Positions 52,536-59,886 of a DNA stretch of 64,000 nucleotides are shown here, one piece after another. The DNA comes from Mycobacterium haemophilum DSM 44634 (GTDB lineage Bacteria; Actinomycetota; Actinomycetes; Mycobacteriales; Mycobacteriaceae). Under the pieces are notes generated by a model, which searched no databases, was not told where the DNA came from, and saw only the letters and a list, made by a program, of their open reading frames with translations. The first letter of the stretch is position 1. Every line of letters starts with the position of its first letter. The translations under genes were made by a program, and so were the position numbers. The stretch covers positions 3,828,687 through 3,892,686 of the forward strand of contig NZ_CP011883.2 of NCBI RefSeq assembly GCF_000340435.2, read 5' to 3'.

Positions 52536-53179
52536 CCCGCATCGTTTCCCACCGCAGCCGCGATCTGGTCGGCACTTACGAAAGCCTGCGGCAGCGTCTG
52601 CGCAACGCTACCGTCCGGTCGCAATACCACGGTCGCGGGCATCACATTTGCGACCCCTAGCGCCGCCGCAACACGTCGCCGACCGTCCTGCAGGGTCGGC
52701 AGCCGGACACCGAGTTGCGCCAACCGCAGCAACGCAGCCGTCTCGTTCTCATCTTGGTGCACCGTCACCACCATCACATCGGATCCGACCCGTCGTTGAT
52801 ACTCGGCCATCGCGGGCAGTTCACCCAGGCACGGCGCACACCAGCTGGCCCACAAGTTCAAGACCACTCGACGGCCGGCCAGCGCCCGAGCGACGTCGAC
52901 GGCTGAGCCGTCCGACGCGCATTCCAGCACCACACCGCGCAATGCCGCCGGGCCTGGACCCCTCCCGGCATCAGGACACGGTGACAGGTTCGCACGCTCC
53001 CGTGGCCCCGCCAACGCAGCCGGAGTGTCAGCGTCACGGTGTTCGCGCTCGATGGTTGCCTGGATCGTTGCAGTGGTTGGCGCGTTGTCGCGCAGCTGGC
53101 CCACCAACGCGGCCACCAGCGCGGCCACCAGCGCAAGTATTGCGATGGTCCAACGGGTTTTCGGGGTCAAGGTCTTCAT
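52532..53179 (-). CDS. Membrane-anchored thioredoxin-like protein, TlpA/CcsX type (Rv3673c)
   Basis: A 215-residue single-pass protein with a TM segment (TIAILALVAALVAALVG) and an extracytoplasmic thioredoxin fold. The active site is WCAPC in LNLWASWCAPCLGELPAM, and a later cis-Pro is in VMPATVV. It should reduce or isomerise disulfides at the envelope. The TM Ala-Leu-Val repeats come from a short duplicated codon block near 53098-53125. ATG 53179 is chosen for the N-terminal anchor; the frame is open to 53389. It is in the nth-tlpA-nudix-marP gene string. Confidence 0.92.
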   Translation of the reverse strand: MKTLTPKTRWTIAILALVAALVAALVGQLRDNAPTTATIQATIEREHRDADTPAALAGPRERANLSPCPDAGRGPGPAALRGVVLECASDGSAVDVARALAGRRVVLNLWASWCAPCLGELPAMAEYQRRVGSDVMVVTVHQDENETAALLRLAQLGVRLPTLQDGRRRVAAALGVANVMPATVVLRPDGSVAQTLPQAFVSADQIAAAVGNDAG

Positions 53180-53228
53180 TGCGATCCCAACGCGGCAGAG
53201 TTGGACGGTCGTTGTCTCCAACCTTGAC

Positions 53229-54026
53229 TTATAGCCCAGCCAGGGCCAGCAAGTGCTCGGTTTCCGGGCCTTGAACGAGGGGCGCGGCCAGCAGCGGTTC
53301 AGTGGGACCGAGGCCGAACGAGGGACAGTCCTTGGCAAGCACGCAAACACCGCATGCCGGTTTGCGTGCATGGCACACCCGACGGCCATGGAAGATCACT
53401 CGGTGGCTCAGCAGGGTCCACTGATCGCGTTCGATCAGTTCACCGACCGCATGCTCCACCTTGATCGGATCCTCTTCGGCCGTCCAACGCCACCGCCGCA
53501 CCAATCGTCCAAAATGTGTGTCGACGGTGATTCCGGGGATACCGAACGCGTTTCCCAGAATGACGTTGGCGGTCTTGCGTCCCACGCCGGGTAGCGTCAC
53601 CAGCTCAGCCATGGTCGACGGCACCTCGCCGTCGAACCGCTCGACTAGGGCCTGCCCGAGCCCGATGAGCGACGCCGCCTTGTTGCGGAAGAAGCCCGTG
53701 GGGCGTATGAGGTTTTCTAGCTCTGCACGATCCGCGTGCGCGTAGTCCAGCGCCGACGGGTACCGCGCGAACACAGCTGGCGTCGTCAAGTTCACCCGCT
53801 TATCGGTGCTCTGCGCCGAAAGGATCGTGGCCACCGTCAGTTCCAGCGGCGAGGTGAAATCCAATTCGCAGTACACGTGCGGAAATGCTTGCGCCAGTGC
53901 ACGATTCATCCTCCGCGCCCGTCGCACCAAACCCAGTCTGGTTTCCCCGGACCAGCGCCGGGCCACGTCCGCGCCGGGCGTGGAGGGTATTGATTTAGAA
54001 CGCCCGGACGACTTTGCCGCTGTCAC
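53229..54026 (-). CDS. nth: Endonuclease III (Nth) DNA glycosylase/AP lyase
   Basis: Base-excision repair enzyme for oxidised pyrimidines, 265 residues. It has the helix-hairpin-helix LPGVGRKTANVILG with the catalytic Lys and the Asp in VDTHFGR, plus a [4Fe-4S] cluster motif (Cys-6-Cys-2-Cys-5-Cys) in RVCHARKPACGVCVLAKDC. GTG 54026 gives about 20 residues more than the M. tuberculosis form. The extra N terminus (KSSGRSKSIPSTPGADVA) is low in similarity, so translation may start later. Confidence 0.94.
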   Translation of the reverse strand: MTAAKSSGRSKSIPSTPGADVARRWSGETRLGLVRRARRMNRALAQAFPHVYCELDFTSPLELTVATILSAQSTDKRVNLTTPAVFARYPSALDYAHADRAELENLIRPTGFFRNKAASLIGLGQALVERFDGEVPSTMAELVTLPGVGRKTANVILGNAFGIPGITVDTHFGRLVRRWRWTAEEDPIKVEHAVGELIERDQWTLLSHRVIFHGRRVCHARKPACGVCVLAKDCPSFGLGPTEPLLAAPLVQGPETEHLLALAGL

Positions 54027-54081
54027 CTACGACAGAGTACTGATTTCGTAATCCCGCTGAGACCTGAGCCACGTCTAAACC

Positions 54082-54477
54082 ATGTTTACTCTCCTTGTGT
54101 CATGGTTGCTGGTGGCCTGTGTGCCGGGGCTGGTAATGCTCGCAACGCTTGGATTGGGGCGGCTTGAAAAGGAGCTGACCCATGACACTGTCAGCGTGAC
54201 CGACGTCGCCGAGTTTCTTGAGCACGCCGAGGCCGTGGATGTAGACACGTTGGCCCGGGAAGGCATGACAGAAGCGCTGGCGTACCTCCATAAGCGCCAG
54301 GCCGAACGACTCCACGACTTGCCGCCGCCCGGTTCCCACCCCGCGACGCATCACGCCCCGCCGTTCCTGGTCGACGAGTTCGGCGATCCCGCCGAGGCCG
54401 GCCCGCCTGCGCCAGTACCCGAGCATTCGCGGGTCAATCCGCAGTTTAATGCGACCCAACACGTCGATCGTGTGTAG
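54082..54477 (+). CDS. Small membrane protein of unknown function (Rv3675-like)
   Basis: A 131-residue protein with one N-terminal membrane segment (LLVSWLLVACVPGLVMLATLGLG) and a cytoplasmic or exposed tail that is acidic then Pro/His-rich (HDLPPPGSHPATHHAPPF). ATG 54082 directly follows a short leader with the CTCCTTGTG sequence downstream, so no clear ribosome site is evident. It lies 108 bases upstream of crp on the same strand, as in H37Rv. No function is known to me. Confidence 0.87.
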   Translation: MFTLLVSWLLVACVPGLVMLATLGLGRLEKELTHDTVSVTDVAEFLEHAEAVDVDTLAREGMTEALAYLHKRQAERLHDLPPPGSHPATHHAPPFLVDEFGDPAEAGPPAPVPEHSRVNPQFNATQHVDRV

Positions 54478-54585
54478 CGTTGGCAAATTGAACCTGTTGG
54501 CCCTAGCCTCTAGGCTCGTCAGCGAAACAGAGGCAAACCGAGGTTAGCCTACCCATATCACGTCGCAGGAAGCTAAAGGGGCAAA

Positions 54586-55260
54586 GTGGACGAGATCCTG
54601 GCAAGGGCAGGAATCTTCCAAGGGGTGGAACCCAGCGCCGTCGCCGCGCTGACCAAGCAACTCCAACCTGTCGACTTCCCCCGCGGGCACACGGTTTTCG
54701 CTGAAGGCGAGCCGGGCGATCGGCTGTACATCATCGCCTCGGGGAAGGTCAAGATCGGTCGCCGCTCGCCAGACGGCCGAGAGAATCTGCTCACGATCAT
54801 GGGCCCGTCGGACATGTTCGGCGAGTTGTCAATCTTCGACCCGGGGCCACGGACGTCCAGCGCGACCACGATCACCGAAGTCCGGGCGGTGTCGATGGAC
54901 CGCGATGCGCTACGGGCATGGATCGCCGATCGTCCCGAAATCGCCGAGCAGCTATTGCGGGTGTTGGCCCGGCGGCTGCGGCGGACCAACAACAATCTGG
55001 CCGACCTCATCTTCACCGACGTGCCCGGTCGGGTGGCCAAGCAGCTGCTGCAGCTCGCCCAGCGTTTCGGCACCCAGGAAGGCGGCGCGATGCGGGTCAC
55101 CCACGACCTGACACAAGAGGAGATCGCGCAATTGGTGGGCGCTTCCCGAGAGACGGTGAACAAGGCGCTGGCCGATTTCGCCCACCGCGGCTGGATCCGT
55201 TTGGAAGGCAAGAGCGTGCTGATCTCGGACTCCGAGCGACTCGCCCGCCGAGCGAGGTAA
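54586..55260 (+). CDS. crp: cAMP receptor protein Crp (Rv3676)
   Basis: A 224-residue CRP/FNR-family transcription regulator. The cyclic-nucleotide pocket is FGELSIFDPGPRTSSAT with Arg89, and the helix-turn-helix is TQEEIAQLVGASRETVNKAL. Compared with the M. tuberculosis sequence I remember, about six residues differ (for example Val19, Ala51, Ser61, Ala116, Ala125), none in the recognition helix. In M. tuberculosis Crp controls genes such as rpfA and whiB1. The stop codon lies inside the first copy of a 54-bp tandem repeat. Confidence 0.97.
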   Translation: MDEILARAGIFQGVEPSAVAALTKQLQPVDFPRGHTVFAEGEPGDRLYIIASGKVKIGRRSPDGRENLLTIMGPSDMFGELSIFDPGPRTSSATTITEVRAVSMDRDALRAWIADRPEIAEQLLRVLARRLRRTNNNLADLIFTDVPGRVAKQLLQLAQRFGTQEGGAMRVTHDLTQEEIAQLVGASRETVNKALADFAHRGWIRLEGKSVLISDSERLARRAR

Positions 55261-55376
55261 GCGCGCACGTAGTGCGGGCGCAACCGAGCGAGAATCCCAC
55301 CCCGAGCGAGGTAAGCGCGCACGTAGTGCGGGCGCAACCGAGCGAGAATCCCACCCCGAGCGAGGTAAGCGCGCTT
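55253..55376. repeat. 54-bp tandem repeat starting at the crp stop codon
   Basis: About 2.3 copies of a 54-bp unit; the marker GTAAGCGCGC recurs at 55257, 55311 and 55365. Each copy contains GAGCGAGGTAA, so crp always meets its stop codon regardless of copy number. The repeat forms the crp 3' untranslated region and reaches toward the end of the convergent MBL-hydrolase gene (stop at 55440). The unit also contains a self-complementary GCGC...GCGC core. Confidence 0.93.
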
Positions 55377-55439
55377 ACGCCGAGTCTGTAGTTAGCGAGG
55401 TCTCTACCCGCCCCGCACTTTCTCGCGCCAACTACAGTC

Positions 55440-56228
55440 TCAGCGGCGCAGATAGTCCAGTTGCGCTTGAACAGACGATTCGGCCGCATCCCAGAGCTTC
55501 TCGTCAACGTCAACATAGACGTGTTCGACGACCTGCCGTGCGGTCGCGTCGTCACCAAGATCGCGTAACGCGGCGCGCACTTGCTCCAGCCGCTCCTGCC
55601 GATGCACCAGGTATCCCGACGCGACCGATTCCAAGTTGGCCAAATCCGGCCCGTGCCCAGGCAGGACCGTTCGCCGGCCCAAGCCGCGTAGCCGGTGCAG
55701 TGATTCCAGGTAGTCCGCCAGGCTGCCGTCGTCGGGGTCGATCACGGTGGTGCCGCGACCCAGCACGCTATCGGCGGTCAGCACGGCGTCAGCGAGGACG
55801 AACGACACCGAATCGGCGGTGTGGCCCGGGGTAGCCAACACGGTAATCGTCAGCCCGGCAGCATCGATCACCTCACGGTCGGTCAAAGTCACCCCATCGC
55901 CGCGGAGAAACTGCGGGTCTGCGGCGCGCACCGGTGCGCCGGTCAGCTCGACCAGCTTGTCGATGCCGTCGGTGTGGTCGCGGTGCCGGTGGCTAATCAA
56001 CACCAGTGCGACGCGGCCCAGCGCGGCAACCCGTGCGATGTGCTCATCGTCGGGCCCGGGATCCACAATGACTAACTCATCGCTGCCCGGGCCGCGCAGC
56101 ACCCAAGTGTTGGTGCCCTCCAACGTCAGCAAACCGGGGTTGTCAGCCAACAGAACCGACGCCGTGTCGGTGACCGCCCGCAGCCGGCCGTATGCGGGAT
56201 GGGTCAGCGACTCGGCAGCCTCGGTCAC
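55440..56228 (-). CDS. MBL-fold hydrolase, LACTB2-like (Rv3677c)
   Basis: A 262-residue metallo-beta-lactamase-fold hydrolase with the zinc motif HRHRDH in LISHRHRDHTDGID, and later ligand histidines in TPGHTADS and LPGHGPD. The C-terminal winged-helix-like extension (ATARQVVEHVYVDVDEKLW) is shared by LACTB2-type endoribonucleases, so nuclease activity is a possibility. It is convergent with crp and starts 5 bases after the end of the RidA gene, in one operon. Confidence 0.9.
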   Translation of the reverse strand: MTEAAESLTHPAYGRLRAVTDTASVLLADNPGLLTLEGTNTWVLRGPGSDELVIVDPGPDDEHIARVAALGRVALVLISHRHRDHTDGIDKLVELTGAPVRAADPQFLRGDGVTLTDREVIDAAGLTITVLATPGHTADSVSFVLADAVLTADSVLGRGTTVIDPDDGSLADYLESLHRLRGLGRRTVLPGHGPDLANLESVASGYLVHRQERLEQVRAALRDLGDDATARQVVEHVYVDVDEKLWDAAESSVQAQLDYLRR

Positions 56229-56233
56229 GGCGG

Positions 56234-56689
56234 CTAGCCGACCTCCACGATCAACTCGACTTCCACTGGTGCATCCAGCGGTAGCTCTGCCACGCCGACT
56301 GCCGAACGCGCATGCGTACCCTTGTCGCCGAACACCTCGGCGAACAAGTCGGAGGCTCCGTTGACGACGCTCGGCTGGCCGTTAAAACCCGGAGCGGAGG
56401 CGACGAACCCAACGACCTTGACCACCCGGGTCACCGAGTCGAGACCTACCAAGGAATCCACTGCCGCCAGCGCGTTGAGCGCGCAGATCCGCGCGAGCGC
56501 CTTGCCCTCGTCTGGGCTGACATCGGCGCCGACCTTGCCGGTCCGCGCCAACCGTCCACCCTCCATCGGCAGCTGGCCCGAGGTGTATACCAAGTTGCCG
56601 GTGCGCACCGCCGGAGCATAGGAGGCCAGCGGCGCCGCCACTTGCGGAAGCTCGATACCTAGTTGCCCGAGCCGGGACAATACGCTCAC
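56234..56689 (-). CDS. RidA/YjgF-family protein (Rv3678c)
   Basis: A 151-residue member of the RidA family, which deaminates reactive enamines and imines. The fold core YTSGQLPMEGG appears near residue 36, but the catalytic Arg region of true RidA (usually near RVEI/GCRAV) is replaced by HARSAVGVAELPLDAPVEVE, in which an Arg is retained. GTG 56689 overlaps the upstream DUF4177 gene by 4 bases (GTGA). Confidence 0.9.
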   Translation of the reverse strand: MSVLSRLGQLGIELPQVAAPLASYAPAVRTGNLVYTSGQLPMEGGRLARTGKVGADVSPDEGKALARICALNALAAVDSLVGLDSVTRVVKVVGFVASAPGFNGQPSVVNGASDLFAEVFGDKGTHARSAVGVAELPLDAPVEVELIVEVG

Positions 56690-56847
56690 TTCGGACGCTT
56701 CAGGTATGCGACGTGCTGCTCGCCTGTGGGGCCGGGCAGCACCGCCACCAGCTCCCAGCTATCGGCACCCCACTGGTCGAGGATTTGTTTGGTGGCGTGC
56801 GTCAGCAGCGGAACCGTGACGTACTCCCATGCGGTCGGTTGGCTCAT
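56686..56847 (-). CDS. Small DUF4177-family protein (Rv3678A-like)
   Basis: A 53-residue gene that begins MSQPTAWEYVTVPLLTHATK, continues ILDQWGADSWELVAVLP and ends VAYLKRPK. This is the DUF4177 pattern: one domain of about 50 residues, of unknown function, widespread in actinobacteria. The GTGA overlap with the RidA gene shows that it is the first cistron of this operon. Its length is below most gene-finder cut-offs. Confidence 0.9.
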   Translation of the reverse strand: MSQPTAWEYVTVPLLTHATKQILDQWGADSWELVAVLPGPTGEQHVAYLKRPK

Positions 56848-56966
56848 GACGCGAGCTTATCGGGCGGATTTAAACAACTCTGGTCAACCCGGTGGCCAGC
56901 CACGTACCCGTGTTGGAAGTCCCTACCCGCTTCGCAAGGAACGCAGCGCGAGCGGGCTAGCATGCG

Positions 56967-57992
56967 ATGGTGGCACCCACCTCGAGCGGCGGTAGTTCCG
57001 TCGGCTGGCCCACCCGCTTGTCCAAGGCGCGCTTGCACTTTGTGACAGGCAAAGGCGGTACCGGAAAGTCGACGATTGCGGCCGCTTTGGCGCTAACCCT
57101 GGCGGCAGGAGGCCGCAAAGTCCTTCTCATCGAAGTCGAAGGGCGCCAAGGGATTGCGCAACTCTTCGATGTCCCGCCCCTGCCGTACCAAGAGCTAAAG
57201 ATCGCAACCGCTGAGGGCGGCGGCCAGGTCAACGCCTTGGCCATCGACATCGAGGCCGCGTTCTTGGAATACCTCGACATGTTCTACAACCTCGGCCTCG
57301 CCGGGCGTGCCATGCGTCGCATCGGTGCGATTGAGTTTGCGACCACGATCGCGCCCGGCCTGCGCGACGTGCTGCTCACCGGCAAGATCAAAGAGTCCGT
57401 GGTGCGCATAAACAAGGAAACCAAGAACCCGGTCTATGACGCGATAGTCGTCGATGCGCCGCCGACCGGCCGCATCGCGCGTTTCCTGGACGTCACCAAA
57501 GCGGTGTCCGATTTAGCCAAGGGCGGACCAGTGCACTCGCAGAGCCAGAGCGTGGTGAAGTTGCTGCACTCCGACCAGACGGCTATCCACCTGGTCACCC
57601 TGCTAGAGGCGTTGCCGGTGCAGGAGACGCTGGAAGCCATTGAGGAGCTCGCCGACATGGAGCTGCCGATCGGCAGCGTGATCGTCAACCGCAATATCCC
57701 GTGCTACCTAGAGCCCCACGACCTGGCAAAGGCGGCCGAGGGCGATGTCGACGCCGACGCGGTGCGGGAGGGGTTAGCGATGGCCGGAATCAAGCTCAAC
57801 GACGCAGACTTCGCCGGCCTGCTGACCGAGACCATTCAGCATGCGACGGTAATCACCACGCGCGCCGAGGCGGCTCAACAGCTCGACGCGTTACAAGTGC
57901 CACGGCTAGAATTACCGGCAATATCCGACGGGGTCGACCTCGGTAGCCTGTACGAGCTCTCCGAATCGCTTGCGCAACAGGGGGTTCGATGA
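56967..57992 (+). CDS. Get3-like anion-transporting ATPase BagA (Rv3679)
   Basis: A 341-residue ArsA/Get3-type P-loop ATPase. Walker A is GKGGTGKSTIAAALALT near residue 29 (with the deviant first Lys), and the switch segment YDAIVVDAPPTGRIARFLDV follows. There is no tail-anchor substrate groove that I can recognise. It pairs with the second Get3-like ATPase downstream through an ATGA overlap; in M. tuberculosis the two form a complex linked to stress and lipid phenotypes. ATG 56967 is the start. Confidence 0.92.
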   Translation: MVAPTSSGGSSVGWPTRLSKARLHFVTGKGGTGKSTIAAALALTLAAGGRKVLLIEVEGRQGIAQLFDVPPLPYQELKIATAEGGGQVNALAIDIEAAFLEYLDMFYNLGLAGRAMRRIGAIEFATTIAPGLRDVLLTGKIKESVVRINKETKNPVYDAIVVDAPPTGRIARFLDVTKAVSDLAKGGPVHSQSQSVVKLLHSDQTAIHLVTLLEALPVQETLEAIEELADMELPIGSVIVNRNIPCYLEPHDLAKAAEGDVDADAVREGLAMAGIKLNDADFAGLLTETIQHATVITTRAEAAQQLDALQVPRLELPAISDGVDLGSLYELSESLAQQGVR

Positions 57993-59134
57993 CTGGCGTC
58001 ACTTCCCACAAGCCGCCAACCCTCGACATGGCAACGATCTTGGCCGACACTTCCAATCGAGTGGTGGTGTGCTGCGGAGCCGGGGGTGTAGGCAAAACGA
58101 CCACTGCGGCCGCGATGGCATTACGGGCGGCCGAATATGGCCGCACCGTAGTCGTTTTGACGATCGACCCAGCCAAGCGTCTAGCACAAGCGTTGGGAGT
58201 CAACGACCTCGGCAACACCCCGCAGCGGGTGCCGCTGGCACCCGAAGTCCCTGGCGAGTTGCACGCGATGATGCTTGACATGCGCCGCACGTTCGACGAA
58301 ATGGTGGTCCAATACTCCGGAACGCAACGAGCACAAGCGATTCTGAATAATCAATTCTATCAGACAGTCGCCACTTCGCTTGCCGGCACGCAGGAATACA
58401 TGGCGATGGAGAAGCTCGGTCAGCTGCTCAGCCAGGACCGCTGGGACCTGGTGGTGGTCGACACCCCTCCGTCACGCAACGCGCTGGACTTCCTGGACGC
58501 GCCGAAACGGTTGGGCAGCTTCATGGATAGCCGGCTGTGGCGGCTACTGCTCGCCCCCGGGCGAGGTATCGGGCGGCTGGTGACCGGCGCTATGGGATTG
58601 GCGATGAGGGCCCTGTCTACTGTGCTCGGTTCACAGATGCTGGCCGACGCAGCAGCTTTCGTGCAATCGCTGGACGCCACATTCGGCGGTTTCCGGGAAA
58701 AAGCCGACCGCACCTACGCGCTGCTGAAGCGGCGCGGCACCCAGTTTGTGGTGGTATCGGCGGCCGAACCCGACGCACTGCGCGAGGCGTCCTTCTTCGT
58801 CGACCGGCTGTCGCAAGAAGACATGCCGCTGGCCGGGCTGGTGTTGAATCGCACCCACCCGACGTTGTGCGCGTTGCCGGTGGAGCGGGCGATCGACGCC
58901 AGCGAGACGCTGCGGGCCGAGGTCACCGATTCGGCGGCCGCATCACTGGCGGCAGCAGTGCTGAGGATTCATGCCGATCGCGGGCAAACCGCCAAGCGCG
59001 AGATTCGGTTGCTGTCTCGCTTCACCGGAGCTAACCCACACGTGCCGGTCATCGGGGTGCCGTCGCTGCCGTTCGACGTCTCGGACCTAGAGGCGCTGCG
59101 CGCCCTCGCCGATCAGCTCACTGCGGCCCGCTAG
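57989..59134 (+). CDS. Get3-like anion-transporting ATPase BagB (Rv3680)
   Basis: A 381-residue ArsA/Get3-type ATPase. Walker A is CGAGGVGKTTTAAAMALRAA, and the switch region is WDLVVVDTPPSRNALDFLDA. The long helical insert (LWRLLLAPGRGIGRLVTGAMGLAMRAL) is hydrophobic and could bind a client or the membrane. It overlaps bagA by 4 bases, so equal amounts of the two subunits are expected. It converges on whiB4. Confidence 0.92.
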   Translation: MTGVTSHKPPTLDMATILADTSNRVVVCCGAGGVGKTTTAAAMALRAAEYGRTVVVLTIDPAKRLAQALGVNDLGNTPQRVPLAPEVPGELHAMMLDMRRTFDEMVVQYSGTQRAQAILNNQFYQTVATSLAGTQEYMAMEKLGQLLSQDRWDLVVVDTPPSRNALDFLDAPKRLGSFMDSRLWRLLLAPGRGIGRLVTGAMGLAMRALSTVLGSQMLADAAAFVQSLDATFGGFREKADRTYALLKRRGTQFVVVSAAEPDALREASFFVDRLSQEDMPLAGLVLNRTHPTLCALPVERAIDASETLRAEVTDSAAASLAAAVLRIHADRGQTAKREIRLLSRFTGANPHVPVIGVPSLPFDVSDLEALRALADQLTAAR

Positions 59135-59177
59135 GAGCCGGGCAGTCGTAACAATCAAGTAATGAGAAGTGCGGGAT

Positions 59178-59528
59178 CTAACCAACGCTGCGGCGCTTGC
59201 GCTTGTCGAAGTAATCTGCCCACGACACGACCTCGGGATGCTGTTTGAGCAGTGCCCGGCGCTGGCGCTCGGTCATGCCTCCCCAAACACCGAACTCAAC
59301 CTTGTTGTCCAACGCGTCCGCGCCACACTCCTGCATTACCGGGCAGTGACGACAGATCACCGCGGCTTTACGTTGGGCGGCACCCCGGACAAAGAGCTCA
59401 TCCGGATCTGTCGTCCGGCACAGCGCCTTGGAGACCCAGGCAATGCGCTCCTCAGCGTCGACGCTGTGGAGAGGGGCACTGGCGGCGGACAGGTTTGTTC
59501 TACGCGCGGCCGGTCGTGATTCTGACAC
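59178..59528 (-). CDS. whiB4: Redox-sensing regulator WhiB4 (Rv3681c)
   Basis: A 116-residue WhiB-family iron-sulfur protein. Four cluster cysteines are in KALCRTTD and VICRHCPVMQEC, and the G(V/I)WGG turn is GVWGGMTERQRRALL. The C terminus KRKRRSVG is basic and binds DNA. In M. tuberculosis WhiB4 loses its cluster under oxidation and then compacts and represses DNA. GTG 59528 fits the homologue; the in-frame codon at 59555 would extend it by nine residues. Confidence 0.95.
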   Translation of the reverse strand: MSESRPAARRTNLSAASAPLHSVDAEERIAWVSKALCRTTDPDELFVRGAAQRKAAVICRHCPVMQECGADALDNKVEFGVWGGMTERQRRALLKQHPEVVSWADYFDKRKRRSVG

Positions 59529-59886
59529 GAGCTGTTCCCTTCCTCCCGGCCGCAATTCACGGCCGCCCTCCTCGGGTGCAGACCCTGCTGCGATCTACGC
59601 CACACCATCCTCATTGCTGTTATCTACATCTCACTGTGTGTCTAAGTTAGGTGGTCAGCCGCCAATTGCGCAACAGTCTGATAACGGTTTTTTTGGGACG
59701 CGCGTGCCGTCCCGCCCTGATCCTGGGACATTGAAGTAACATTGCGGGCCCGTTTAGGGGGCTGACCAGTGACGCGAGCGAAAACTTCGGTGCGGGCCTC
59801 GATAAAGCCGCTGATCACCGGCCGCTCAAATTTCTATGCGGCTTCACCGCGTGTCGCCACAACTGGGGGTGGTTAGTGTAGTACGC
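59529..59886. promoter_or_regulatory. Divergent whiB4/ponA2 intergenic region
   Basis: About 360 bases between divergent whiB4 and ponA2. The sequence includes an ACAACTGGGGGTGG stretch and a GC-poor TAACGGTTTTTTTGG patch (59682-59697). I see no strong palindrome or terminator. The ponA2 frame is open from 59836 but its extra codons lack similarity to the family. Confidence 0.5.

Noticed and set aside
54586..55260. Placement of this strain inside the M. tuberculosis complex
   Set aside because: Crp shows about six substitutions against remembered M. tuberculosis sequence, and several genes differ in presence; both exceed variation within the complex.
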